Shown here piece by piece: positions 16,101-24,974 of a stretch of DNA of 64,000 nucleotides. Positions within the stretch are counted from its first letter, which is position 1. Each line of letters opens with the position of its first letter. Both the position numbers and the translations under genes were made by a program. A model generated the notes under the pieces. It made no database searches. It was not told the origin of the DNA and saw only the letters and a list, made by a program, of their open reading frames with translations. This stretch comes from Anaeroglomus sp964630775 (GTDB lineage: Bacteria > Planctomycetota > Phycisphaerae > Sedimentisphaerales > Anaerohalosphaeraceae): contig CAZVYY010000006.1 in assembly GCA_964630775.1 (NCBI GenBank), forward strand, positions 62,001-126,000, read 5' to 3'.

Positions 16101-16429
16101 AGTTTTGCCTCCCATACTTTGTTTAAGGTTGCATAGACAGCCTGCCACTGGGCCTGGTAAGCAGCAATGGCGGTAGAGCCGTCTTGTTTGATGCGGTAAT
16201 ATTTTCGCTTCCGGCCGGTCTCGGAAGTGCGGATTTCGGATTCGATCAGGCCCTGGCTTTCGAGGCGGTGGAGGATGGGGTAAAGCATGCCGTCGGTCCA
16301 TTGCATGGTGCCGCCGGACAGGGCGGCGACCCGTTTGATGATGGCGTAGCCGTAACTTTCACCCTCAGCCAATATCGACAGAATCAAGGGGGTGGCCGAA
16401 GCTGCGATCAAGTCTTTTGAGATATCCAT
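16088..16429 (-). CDS. PadR-family transcriptional regulator
   Basis: Winged-helix repressor of 113 residues. Family features are TPLILSILAEGESYGYAI, the helix with GTMQWTDGMLYPILHRLE and the wing SETGRKRKYYRI. It is short and lacks a long C-terminal dimerisation extension, as in the PadR-s2 group. It is the first gene of a two-gene operon with the membrane protein. A palindrome 33 bp upstream of the start is a likely autoregulatory site. Confidence 0.92.
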   Translation of the reverse strand: MDISKDLIAASATPLILSILAEGESYGYAIIKRVAALSGGTMQWTDGMLYPILHRLESQGLIESEIRTSETGRKRKYYRIKQDGSTAIAAYQAQWQAVYATLNKVWEAKLCLD

Positions 16430-16461
16430 AGTCTATTGCCTTTAAATACATATAATATTTA

Positions 16462-16480
16462 TACATAGAATATCTATGTA
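16462..16480. promoter_or_regulatory. Candidate PadR operator
   Basis: TACATAGAATATCTATGTA has 8-bp arms around a 3-bp centre, and lies 33-51 bp upstream of the padR-like start codon in AT-rich DNA. ATGTAT/ATACAT words also occur just beside it (16445-16466). Position fits autoregulation; the assignment is by eye. Confidence 0.45.
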
Positions 16481-16565
16481 GTATTCGCAAAGCAACAGAG
16501 AAAATATTAATTTTGACAAATATTTATAAATCTATGCTGTTTATAGAGTTATGTTTTTTTGATTA

Positions 16566-17960
16566 TCAGATAGTCTGGGGGACTTTTTCGCCGGGCTGTT
16601 CAAGATTGTATTGCTTGACCTTGGCATAGAGGGTGGCGCGGGTGATGCCCAGCAGGGAGGCAGCCCGGGTTTTTTGCCAGCCGGCTTCTTCCAAAGCCCG
16701 ACGTACCAGCTCTTTTTCTGCTTTTTCCAGCGAAAAATCACGCAAAGGGCTGGGCTGGCAATCCTGGACCACCGTTTCTTCGACATCAAAGTGTTCCGGC
16801 TCAAAGAACAGATTATGGGTGCCAATCCGCTCGCCGGATTCGAGCAGAATGGCTCTTTCGATGACGTTGCGAAGTTCCCGAACATTGCCCGGCCAGGGAT
16901 ACTTGAGCAGCATTTCGGCGGCCAGCTTGGTCAGGCCCTTGATTTTGCCTTTCTTTTGGGGGCAGATGGCGGACTGCTGGATAAAATACTGGGCCAGCAG
17001 CAGAATATCTTCCCGTCGTGATTCGGCCCGGAGCGGAGTAATCGTGATGGGGCAGACGGCCAGGCGGTAATATAAATCCTGGCGGAATTTGCCCTGTCGG
17101 ACTTCCTGAATCAGATTACGATTGCTGGTGGCGACAATGGTCGCACTGCATTCGATATCCTGCACGCCGCCGACTTTGCGGAATGTTTTTTCCTGAATGA
17201 CCCGCAGCAGTTTGGCCTGCAAATCAAGCGGCATTTCGCTGATTTCATCGAGAAAGATGGTACCCTCAGAGGCCAGTTCCAGCAGGCCTGTTTTTTCGCG
17301 GTCGGCACCGGTAAAAGAGCCTTTGACATGACCGAATAATTCGCTTTCCAGCAGGTTGGCGGTCAGGGCGGCACAATTAATGGCCACGAATTTCTGGTTA
17401 TTGCCGTGCCGCAGCACGTGCACAGCGCGGGCGGCCAGTTCCTTGCCTGTGCCGGTTTCACCGATAATTAATACCGGATTGCAGGCACTGCCGGCAACCA
17501 GTCGAATCATCTTGAGTGTTTTGGTGATGGCTGGACTTCGTCCGACGATGGAAATAGCGGAAGGGCAGTCTTCGGTGAAAAAGTCCAGGTCTCGCGGCTC
17601 CGATACGCAGGTCTCCTGCGTCCGCAGGAGAATCGCCTCCAGTTGCTGGGGGCCTTCGGACCGATCCATATAGTCCGTAATCCCCAGCGACAGATAATCG
17701 GCCGCTCTGGATTCGCAGGACGCATCACCGACGACAATGACGGGGGGATTAAGGTGCTTGTTCTGAAGCATGGACATCATCACCGCGATTTGCGCAATAG
17801 ACATATCCGAACCGAGGAGGATGACTTCGGGTTCGGAGCGATTAAGCAGGTCGGACAGGTCGTTCAGGTCATCGGCGGCGAAAAGCCGCTGCGAGAACTG
17901 TCTGGCCAGATGCTGAATCTCAGGTTGCCGCGATACAACCAGAATCGACTCTATTTCCAT
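16566..17960 (-). CDS. Sigma-54 activator with degenerate receiver, likely flagellar regulator
   Basis: NtrC-family activator of 464 residues: N-terminal receiver-like domain (about 1-120), AAA+ domain (about 140-375) and Fis-type DNA-binding helix (about 415-455, RAASLLGITRATLYAKVKQY). The AAA+ domain is complete: Walker A GETGTGKE, loop GSFTGA (family consensus GAFTGA), Walker B GTIFLDEI. The receiver lacks its phosphorylation site: ILVVSRQP replaces the acidic pair, and EVILLGSDM has Gly where the phospho-Asp belongs, as in FleQ/FlrA-type flagellar master regulators. The gene diverges from the flgD operon, which has a -24/-12 promoter. An in-frame GTG 9 bp upstream (17969) is an alternative start. 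Confidence 0.9.
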   Translation of the reverse strand: MEIESILVVSRQPEIQHLARQFSQRLFAADDLNDLSDLLNRSEPEVILLGSDMSIAQIAVMMSMLQNKHLNPPVIVVGDASCESRAADYLSLGITDYMDRSEGPQQLEAILLRTQETCVSEPRDLDFFTEDCPSAISIVGRSPAITKTLKMIRLVAGSACNPVLIIGETGTGKELAARAVHVLRHGNNQKFVAINCAALTANLLESELFGHVKGSFTGADREKTGLLELASEGTIFLDEISEMPLDLQAKLLRVIQEKTFRKVGGVQDIECSATIVATSNRNLIQEVRQGKFRQDLYYRLAVCPITITPLRAESRREDILLLAQYFIQQSAICPQKKGKIKGLTKLAAEMLLKYPWPGNVRELRNVIERAILLESGERIGTHNLFFEPEHFDVEETVVQDCQPSPLRDFSLEKAEKELVRRALEEAGWQKTRAASLLGITRATLYAKVKQYNLEQPGEKVPQTI

Positions 17961-18384
17961 ATTACGCACTCGTTGGTGTAAACCTGATTCCTAATATACT
18001 TCATTAACGATTGGTATGGATTAAGTCGGCAGGAAACCCTTAACGGCTTTAATTTTTTATCGGACAGTCCAATAAAAACTTAAGTTAAATTTTGATACTT
18101 TTGACATTATCAGGCGTTGCTTGGATAAATTGCAGAATTATAGGACGTAAATCGGGTTATGGTCTGGAAAAACTTTCCATCGGAAGGAAAAAATTATCCA
18201 TGCGTGTTAAGGATTATGCGCGGGCCGGGTTGTACGGCTGCCGAATGATAAAATTTTAAGGTCCTGATTATAAAAGACTTAAGAGTTTTCTGGAGGTTTG
18301 TGGGGTGTCTTTGGCACAGAACTTGCCAACTTTCTTTGCGGCATAGTGTGCCTTTAGGCTAAACAGATTAGATAAGGAATACTT
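17961..18384. other. Regulatory region between the sigma-54 activator and flgD
   Basis: 424 bp without a credible gene. It contains the -24/-12 promoter of the flagellar run (listed separately) and presumably the enhancer sites of the activator in the AT-rich part at about 18020-18300, but no repeated motif could be identified with confidence. A small palindrome-rich patch (GCGCGGGCCGGGTTGTACGG, 18218-18237) lies in the middle. Confidence 0.5.
18312..18326 (+). promoter_or_regulatory. Sigma-54 (-24/-12) promoter of the flagellar operon
   Basis: TGGCACAGAACTTGC matches the consensus TGGCAC-N5-TTGC at all ten fixed positions, preceded by T. Transcription would start near 18338, giving a leader of about 47 nt before the flgD ATG. 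It is the expected target class for the divergent activator. Confidence 0.85.
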
Positions 18385-18795
18385 ATGGGTGTAATTGATG
18401 CAACATCACAGAAAATGGACTTTATGACCCTGCTGGTAACCGAACTCCAGTATCAGAATCCTCTGGAGCCGATGGATAACCAGCAGATGGCGGCTCAGCT
18501 TGCACAGTTTTCACAACTGGAGCTGACCGAGGGCATGAACGGCAATCTGGCGACCATGAATGAGACTATGACCAAGATGAACACCACCTTTGAAGGCGCG
18601 ATGTGGATGGCGGAACTGGATTATGCCAAGTCGTTACTGGGAAAAACGGTTAATTTTGCGACCACCGGAGGTGAGGTGTTGGAAGGGCAGGTCAAAAAAC
18701 TGACTTTTCAGGACGGCTCCCCTGTGCTGACTGTATCCAGCAATAATCAGTCGTATGTCATCCAGACCAGCCAGATACAAGGGATTCAGGGATAA
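18385..18795 (+). CDS. flgD: Flagellar hook capping protein
   Basis: Scaffold for hook assembly, exported by the flagellar type III system. The 136-residue protein begins with the signature MDFMTLLVTELQYQNPLEPMD and MAAQLAQFSQLE. It is much shorter than the 220-230 residues of enteric FlgD, keeping the N-terminal export/assembly part and a single small C-terminal beta domain (LLGKTVNF ... LEGQVKKL). AAGGA lies 7-11 nt upstream. First gene of the sigma-54 operon. Confidence 0.92.
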   Translation: MGVIDATSQKMDFMTLLVTELQYQNPLEPMDNQQMAAQLAQFSQLELTEGMNGNLATMNETMTKMNTTFEGAMWMAELDYAKSLLGKTVNFATTGGEVLEGQVKKLTFQDGSPVLTVSSNNQSYVIQTSQIQGIQG

Positions 18796-18833
18796 CCAAA
18801 GCGTAATTCAGAAAGATATAAAGGAGTAACACT

Positions 18834-20564
18834 ATGGGTTCAGCAATGACAGCCGGAGTATCGGGGTTAAAGGCGTTTCAAGCCATGCTGGATGTAACCG
18901 GCAATAACCTGGCCAATGTCAACACGACTGGCTTTAAAGGCAGTTCCGTGACCTTTTCGGACTTGCTCAGCCAGACGATTCGACAGGCCAGCGGACCGTC
19001 CGGTTCTCTGGGCGGTGTCAATCCGCAGCAGATGGGCAGCGGGGTCAACGTCTCGGCCATCAAGAAAGATATGAGCCAGGGTAATATTGTTACCACGGGG
19101 CAGGACCTTGACGTTGCGATTGATGGAGCGGGCTATTTTGTAATGAATAATGGCCGTCAGAATGTCTATACTCGTATCGGGTCGTTCGCGGTGGATGCGG
19201 ATAATACGCTGGTGGACCCGTCAACCGGGTATAAAGTTCAGCGTACCGGTTCGTATGGCGAGGCGGAAGGTTTCCAGAATTCGGGCGATTCGAGCATTCA
19301 TATTCCATGGGACAGTTCCATGCCGGCCAAAGCGACGACATCCATTACCATGAACGGCAATCTGCGGTCTTCGGCCGACAGCACCGCATCCACGACGCAC
19401 AAGCTCATTTCCAATACGGCCTTTACCGTCAATTCCGGGGACCAGGTTGCCACATCGAACTCCTATCTGTCCGATCTGGATCAGTGGGGCGGCAGTCCGC
19501 TTGGGGTGGGCAGTACCGGAACCATATATGTCTCCGGAATCAGGGAAGACGGAACAACCTTTACCAATCAGGCAGTGACCTGGACGGGGGCGGCATCCGG
19601 CAGCGGGGCTACGATGCAGGATATTCTGGACCAGATTTCGGCACTCTATAACAACAGCACCGCCTCTCTGAATGCCGATGGCAAGATTGTGATTACAGGC
19701 AATTCGGCCGGTTACAGTCAGGCCCAGGTAACGGGAATGAACTATAGCCCGGCGGGTGCGGAACACCTTGAAATTCCCACTTTTTTTGATTATGCCGTTG
19801 TCGGAGGCAATGACAGCAAGACCTTTAAAACCACGGTATATGACAACCAGGGGGCGCAGTATGTGCTGACCGGGACGTTTGTGAAAACCGATGACCCCAA
19901 TACCTGGGACCTGGTGATTCAGTCCGTCAATGGTGAACGCGAGGGGTCGTGGTCGAATTATGATATTTATGGTTCCTCCGCCCTGAACCGCCGCATTTCA
20001 GGCATTGAATTCAATACCAACGGGTCCTATAAAGGATTGAACGCGGCGACGGAAATAGCGGAGTTTTCGGTCCAGTTTGCCAATAATCCCAGCTTTACCC
20101 AGACTATTGCTCTGGACCTGGGAACGCCGGGGGAATTTACCGGCCTGACGCAGTTTGCCAGCCAGCAATCCAGTGCCGCGGCCCTGACACAGGACGGGTA
20201 CGAGGCCGGGACGCTGTCGAGCGTGACGATTGATAACAGCGGCATGATTGTGGGTACATTTACCAACGGGGTGAAAGTGAATATTGCGGCGCTTCAGATC
20301 GGCCTGTTCCAGAATCCAGGCGGTCTTGAAGCGGTCGGCAATGGCTACTATCTTTCGACGGCCAACTCCGGGGAACCAATTGAATCCATGGCCAACAGCG
20401 GCGGTGCGGGAAAGATCACCGGCAAAAGCCTCGAAAAATCCAATGTGGATATAGCAACCGAATTTGTTAATCTGATGCAGGCCCAGAACGGCTACCAGGC
20501 CAATTCAAGAACGATCCGTGTGGCCAATGAAATCCTGCAGGAACTGACCAGTCTGATTCGGTAA
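18834..20564 (+). CDS. flgE: Flagellar hook protein
   Basis: Major subunit of the hook, 576 residues. The N-terminal rod/hook signature is GVSGLKAFQAMLDVTGNNLANVNTTGFKG (two overlapping blocks), and the C-terminal one is KSNVDIATEFVNLMQAQ with NEILQELTSLIR. The central variable domains (about 150-430) are larger than in E. coli FlgE (402 residues). AAAGGAG precedes the start codon. Confidence 0.95.
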   Translation: MGSAMTAGVSGLKAFQAMLDVTGNNLANVNTTGFKGSSVTFSDLLSQTIRQASGPSGSLGGVNPQQMGSGVNVSAIKKDMSQGNIVTTGQDLDVAIDGAGYFVMNNGRQNVYTRIGSFAVDADNTLVDPSTGYKVQRTGSYGEAEGFQNSGDSSIHIPWDSSMPAKATTSITMNGNLRSSADSTASTTHKLISNTAFTVNSGDQVATSNSYLSDLDQWGGSPLGVGSTGTIYVSGIREDGTTFTNQAVTWTGAASGSGATMQDILDQISALYNNSTASLNADGKIVITGNSAGYSQAQVTGMNYSPAGAEHLEIPTFFDYAVVGGNDSKTFKTTVYDNQGAQYVLTGTFVKTDDPNTWDLVIQSVNGEREGSWSNYDIYGSSALNRRISGIEFNTNGSYKGLNAATEIAEFSVQFANNPSFTQTIALDLGTPGEFTGLTQFASQQSSAAALTQDGYEAGTLSSVTIDNSGMIVGTFTNGVKVNIAALQIGLFQNPGGLEAVGNGYYLSTANSGEPIESMANSGGAGKITGKSLEKSNVDIATEFVNLMQAQNGYQANSRTIRVANEILQELTSLIR

Positions 20565-20585
20565 CTGATATGGACTCTAAGTCGG

Positions 20586-21788
20586 ATGCTGATATATCTT
20601 ATTCAAATTGCTGAAATATCAGTGCTGACGCTGTCTCCGCTGCAGCGTTACAGTGCCATGAGGCAATTGGAGACGAAGCCGGCCCCGACCTTTATGACCA
20701 ATAAATGGTTTGTTCTGCTGGGATGGTCCCTGATTGTATTGCTGCTGATTCTGCTGGTGGCCGTTCGTCGCATGCGGCTTGAAAAAGAGCGGGTCGCGAT
20801 GGAGGAACGATTTAACAACCTGGCGGATCGATGCCGGCTGACCCAGCAGGAACGTGAGATTCTTGAGGCCATCAGCCTGCGAGCCGGCCTGAAAAAAAAA
20901 GATATGATTTTTACAGAGCCGTCGGTTTATGACGATGGCCTGGCCCGATTGATGCAGGAAAGTTTTGAATCCGGGCATAATCTGGTTCAGCGAAAACGAT
21001 TGAATGTTATGGCTTATGGAATAAAGACAAAACTGGGATTTCAAAAAACCGTGTCGGAATTTGGAATGACCAGCCGGACCGGACGCAATCTGAGCAGCCG
21101 TCAGATTTCCGTCGGCAAGACGGTTCTGGTCTCACAGGATTCTCAGCCCGGCAGTCCGCGGTTTGAGGCCACAGTCATTCGCAATGACGAATATGAGCTG
21201 GCGATTCTGCCGAAAACCGCCATCGAGGCGATCCCCGGGCAGATTGTCGCAGTCCAGTACCGTGTCGGCAATATGACCTGGGAGTTTGAATCGATCGTGA
21301 TTTCGTGCGGTCCGCAGGGCCTGGAATTGAACCATACGGACCGAATCCGATTTATCAACCGCCGGCGTTTTCAGCGTGTTCCGATGCAGCGGAAGGCCAG
21401 GGTGGCGATATTTGATGTCCTGTATGAATCGTCGGATGCCGCACCGGGCCAGCTTGATTTCTGTGATGCTGTGATTACCGAAATGTCGGGTCCGGGGCTT
21501 CGTATCCGAGCCGATCTGGATGTCCGGCTCAGGGATCGGGTTCTGATTATATTCGAACTCGAAAACGGCAAATGGATTCAGGATATTGCCGAAGTTCGCG
21601 GATTCCGGGATACGCCTCTGGGACGATCCATCGGGATTGAAATGATCGGCCTGAACGAAAAAGCAATCAATGAACTGGTTCGTGTCACCAATATGATTGC
21701 CGGCATGTCCGGAGTGCTCGGCGATCAACAGGAACAGGACGGGGATATATTTGATATTCAGGAACAGCCGGAGGAACAGATGATATGA
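20586..21788 (+). CDS. Membrane-anchored PilZ-domain protein within the flagellar operon
   Basis: Probable c-di-GMP receptor of 400 residues from the first ATG. A membrane helix lies at about residues 42-61 (WFVLLGWSLIVLLLILLVAV). After a coiled region come a YcgR-N-like beta domain (about 175-265) and a PilZ domain with the RxxxR motif in NRRRFQRVPM and the D/NxSxxG-like ITEMSGPGLRI. The start is uncertain: ATGs at 20658 and 20694 are alternatives and none has a strong ribosome site. Its stop overlaps the flgF start (ATGA), so it is a true operon member; a role as flagellar brake or export regulator is inferred. Confidence 0.85.
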   Translation: MLIYLIQIAEISVLTLSPLQRYSAMRQLETKPAPTFMTNKWFVLLGWSLIVLLLILLVAVRRMRLEKERVAMEERFNNLADRCRLTQQEREILEAISLRAGLKKKDMIFTEPSVYDDGLARLMQESFESGHNLVQRKRLNVMAYGIKTKLGFQKTVSEFGMTSRTGRNLSSRQISVGKTVLVSQDSQPGSPRFEATVIRNDEYELAILPKTAIEAIPGQIVAVQYRVGNMTWEFESIVISCGPQGLELNHTDRIRFINRRRFQRVPMQRKARVAIFDVLYESSDAAPGQLDFCDAVITEMSGPGLRIRADLDVRLRDRVLIIFELENGKWIQDIAEVRGFRDTPLGRSIGIEMIGLNEKAINELVRVTNMIAGMSGVLGDQQEQDGDIFDIQEQPEEQMI

Positions 21789-22528
21789 GTGAGCCGGGCG
21801 GCCAAATCAGTTCCGGGATTAATGCCCTGATGGAAAAATACATGGCGGTATCGAACAATATCGCCAATGCATCTACGTCAGGATTCAAGCGAACCGTCAG
21901 CAGTTTCAGTTCGACACTGGATTCGGTTCTGGCCAAAAAGGGCAAAGAATCCCTGTTTGCCAGCGAAATACACAGTCTTCAGACGATTGATTTTTCGCAG
22001 GGACAGATTTTGAGGACCGACCGTCCGCTGGATATTGCTCTGGAAGGAAAAGGCTTTCTGGTTCTTGAAACCCCCACGGGCCCGCTGTATACGCGTAACG
22101 GTTCGCTGGAAATCAACAAACTGGGCCAGTTGGTGGATACCAACGGAAATCTGGTCGCCGGGCAGAACGGTCCGATTGTCATCCCCCAGGATGCTTCGGG
22201 CGGCACGATTAAAATCAGCCTGGATGGCGTGGTGCAGGCCGGCGACGTGTCGGTGGGAACGCTCAAGCTGGTGAACTTTAAAAACAGCTCCGAAGACCTT
22301 GAGCCGATTGGTCTTGGCGCGTATCGTGTCAAGACGGATGCCGAGCCGGAGGCTGCGACCCAGGTCAAGGTGCGACAGGGATATCAGGAAGCTTCCAATG
22401 TCAAAGTCATGGATGAAATGATCAACATGATGACTTTGTCGCGAGTGTATGAAATGCATATCAATATCCTGAAACGTCAGCGTGAAAATGGCTCAGCCGC
22501 GATGAGCGTTGCCAATAGTCAGGGTTAG
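21785..22528 (+). CDS. flgF: Flagellar proximal rod protein
   Basis: Rod subunit of 247 residues. It has the rod/hook N-terminal motif MAVSNNIANASTSGFKR and the C-terminal block YQEASNVKVMDEMINMMTLSRVYE. It is more divergent than FlgG and has no LRGLYTAASGM-type start, which together with gene order (before flgG) supports FlgF. Its start overlaps the PilZ gene by 4 bp. Confidence 0.88.
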   Translation: MSEPGGQISSGINALMEKYMAVSNNIANASTSGFKRTVSSFSSTLDSVLAKKGKESLFASEIHSLQTIDFSQGQILRTDRPLDIALEGKGFLVLETPTGPLYTRNGSLEINKLGQLVDTNGNLVAGQNGPIVIPQDASGGTIKISLDGVVQAGDVSVGTLKLVNFKNSSEDLEPIGLGAYRVKTDAEPEAATQVKVRQGYQEASNVKVMDEMINMMTLSRVYEMHINILKRQRENGSAAMSVANSQG

Positions 22529-22537
22529 GAGTATACC

Positions 22538-23320
22538 ATGCTAAAAGCTTTTTCTACAGCCGCCACGGGAATGGACGCCCAGCAGACGATGATTGACACC
22601 ATCGCCAACAACCTGGCCAACGTCAATACCAATGGCTTCAAGCGTTCTCATATCAATTTCCAGGATTTGCTGTATTTAAAGATGCGGGAATCGGACCGTG
22701 AGATTGCCACCGGCGTGACCGCCCCCAGCGGTCTGGAAGTCGGCAGCGGTGTCCGGGTTGCCTCCACTACTCGAATCTTCACGATCGGGGATGTACAGAG
22801 CACCGGTAATGACCTGGATGTGGCCGTTCAGGGAGATGGTTTTTTCAAAGTCACCTTGCCCAACGGTGAAGAACGATATACCCGCGATGGAGCTTTCCAA
22901 AAGGATGCCAACGGCCTGGTGGTTACCGCCAGCGGATATCAGGTCAGCCCCGGTATTACGATTCCCCAGGATGCCACGATGGTGGATATTGCCGGGGATG
23001 GGACAGTCAGTGTTCAGACCCCGGCCGGAAATCAGGTGATTGGGACACTGGAATTATATCGATTCGCCAATCCTGCCGGTTTGAGTTCGGAAGGAGGCAA
23101 TCTCTATCGGGAAACCGAAGCCAGCGGGGCCGCAGTCGCAGGCAAGGCCGGCGAAGAAGGGTATGGCAGCATCCTGTCAAAATATCTGGAAAAGTCCAAT
23201 GTCCAGATGGTGACCGAGCTGGTAAATCTGATCAATGCCCAGCGCGGCTACGAAATCAATTCTCGTACGATTCGTACCGGCGATAATATCCTGCGGCAGT
23301 TGTCTGAACTGGTAAGGTAA
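22538..23320 (+). CDS. flgG: Flagellar distal rod protein
   Basis: 260-residue rod subunit, the normal FlgG length. N terminus LKAFSTAATGMDAQQTMIDT with NNLANVNTNGFKRS, and C terminus YLEKSNVQMVTELVNLINAQ ending NILRQLSELVR. AGGAG lies 7-11 nt upstream of the ATG. Confidence 0.96.
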   Translation: MLKAFSTAATGMDAQQTMIDTIANNLANVNTNGFKRSHINFQDLLYLKMRESDREIATGVTAPSGLEVGSGVRVASTTRIFTIGDVQSTGNDLDVAVQGDGFFKVTLPNGEERYTRDGAFQKDANGLVVTASGYQVSPGITIPQDATMVDIAGDGTVSVQTPAGNQVIGTLELYRFANPAGLSSEGGNLYRETEASGAAVAGKAGEEGYGSILSKYLEKSNVQMVTELVNLINAQRGYEINSRTIRTGDNILRQLSELVR

Positions 23321-23335
23321 TCTGAGGAGAAGAGG

Positions 23336-24325
23336 ATGAATCGAATGCGATTATTGTTTGGAATCAGCTTGCTGGGGCTGGCAGCAATATGCGCCGGACA
23401 GGGAGCCGCTGCCCCAGGCGATGGGAAAATCAAAATCACCCTGTCGCCCGAAACGGTCGTCGAGCAATCGTTGGTGACATTGGGGCTGGCGTGCAGAATC
23501 GAAGGCCCGGACGATCTTCTGGAACAGGTCCGCGCGATTGGACTGGGCACGTTTGTCTCGAAAGGCCAGGTGGTGTTTGTGGATCGCTGCACGATTCTCA
23601 GCCGGCTGGCAAGCATCGGGATTTCCGCCGACAAGATCGAGTTTATCGGGGCGGAGATCACCTCCGTCAAACGGAAAGAAACCGTGGTGGAGCCGGAACG
23701 CATTGTCCAGGCGGCGCGTGAATTTCTGGACCGGAAACTGATCGGCACTCCGGTGTCATCCCTTGCTCTGATAAGAACACCGTCGCGGATCGTTCTGGAA
23801 GATCCCAATGCGGTGGTGAATCTGTCCTGTCAGATGAGTCGATATCAGACGGCGGGTTCACTAAAGGTAACTGTTGCGGTCCAGCAGCAGGGACTGACTG
23901 TTTCGCAGGTTGAGGTTGCTTTTGCCGTGCGATATAAAGTGCGTCAACTGGTCGCATCGCAGACGATAGAGGCCGGGACAGCCATCACCTCGGAAAATGT
24001 TCAGATTCAGGAGGCGGAGTCCTCTGTGCCGCAGGGGCAGGGCTGGAAAGAGCCTTATGGTCTGGTTGTCCGGCGTAAAATTGCCCAGGGTGGTGTAATC
24101 CACCCGGATTGGCTGGCCCCCCAGCAGGCCCCCGTGCTCATCCGGCGCAATCAGCAGGTTCTGGTGCAGATTAACAGCGGGGCGTTATTTGTGTCGGCAC
24201 CCGGGCAGGCTCTCGATGAAGGAAAAATCGGCGATCTCATTCGTGTTCGCCGCGGAGAAAAATCAGAAGAGCGCATCATTTACTGCACGATTCAGGCGGA
24301 CGGAACCGTCAGGCCGCATATATGA
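23336..24325 (+). CDS. flgA: Flagellar basal-body P-ring assembly chaperone
   Basis: Periplasmic chaperone for FlgI polymerisation. The 329-residue protein has a signal peptide (cleaved near GAAA, residue 25), an N-terminal extension relative to the 219-residue E. coli protein, and a C-terminal SAF-type domain (SQTIEAGTAITSENVQIQEA, then APQQAPVLIRRNQQVLVQ read in part). GAGGAGAAGAGG precedes the start. ATG codons at 23336 and 23345 are both possible. Confidence 0.9.
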   Translation: MNRMRLLFGISLLGLAAICAGQGAAAPGDGKIKITLSPETVVEQSLVTLGLACRIEGPDDLLEQVRAIGLGTFVSKGQVVFVDRCTILSRLASIGISADKIEFIGAEITSVKRKETVVEPERIVQAAREFLDRKLIGTPVSSLALIRTPSRIVLEDPNAVVNLSCQMSRYQTAGSLKVTVAVQQQGLTVSQVEVAFAVRYKVRQLVASQTIEAGTAITSENVQIQEAESSVPQGQGWKEPYGLVVRRKIAQGGVIHPDWLAPQQAPVLIRRNQQVLVQINSGALFVSAPGQALDEGKIGDLIRVRRGEKSEERIIYCTIQADGTVRPHI

Positions 24326-24336
24326 AAGGAATCCGT

Positions 24337-24951
24337 ATGAAACATCAACGCCGTATTCAGTTGTTCTTAGCAATCCTGGTGCTGACTTCAGTCTGCCAGG
24401 CAGGCTCGATCTGGGCCAAGAAGAGCGCCACCAGCAAGGCTCTCTATGCCGATGACAAAGCGATCCAGGTAGGGGACCTGCTGACGGTCATTATCAATGA
24501 AGACCACAAAGTCGATAACAAGGTCAAGAGCGATCTTCAGAAGAGTACCTCCAATTCGCTCCTGATCAATGGCGATGACAATAAAATTGAACATGTAATC
24601 CCGAATATCCCGGATGTATCCCTGGGTGCTTCATCAAAAAAGTCCGTCAACGGCAAGGCGGACTATAAGGACGAACGGAGCATCGAGGACCGTATAACCG
24701 TCGTTGTTCAGGATATTCATCCCAACGGCAACCTGGTGGTCATCGGCACCCGTACCCGGGATATCAGCGGCGACAAACAGACCATTCAGGTCAGCGGTGT
24801 GGTTCGTCCGAGCGATATTTCCTATGATAATACGGTTCGCAGCGAACAGATCGCGGATTTTTCACTGGTGGCCCTTAGTGAAGGCCCTACAAAAAGTTAT
24901 ACTAATCCCGGCTGGCTGGGTAAGTTCCTGGACTTTATCTGGCCGTTCTGA
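24337..24951 (+). CDS. flgH: Flagellar L-ring protein, lipobox not canonical
   Basis: Forms the outer-membrane ring around the rod, 204 residues from the ATG at 24337, which has AAAGGA about 7 nt upstream; an in-frame ATG at 24322 overlaps the flgA stop. FlgH features are VGDLLTVIINEDHKVDNKV, RITVVVQDIHPNGNLVVIG and IQVSGVVRPSDIS. The usual FlgH is a lipoprotein; here the only N-terminal Cys lies in LTSVCQAGS, with Val at the -1 position where the lipobox needs Gly/Ala/Ser, so signal peptidase I cleavage after CQA is more likely. Confidence 0.92.
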   Translation: MKHQRRIQLFLAILVLTSVCQAGSIWAKKSATSKALYADDKAIQVGDLLTVIINEDHKVDNKVKSDLQKSTSNSLLINGDDNKIEHVIPNIPDVSLGASSKKSVNGKADYKDERSIEDRITVVVQDIHPNGNLVVIGTRTRDISGDKQTIQVSGVVRPSDISYDNTVRSEQIADFSLVALSEGPTKSYTNPGWLGKFLDFIWPF

Positions 24952-24974
24952 GCAGGGCGGTACGAGAGGATTTT

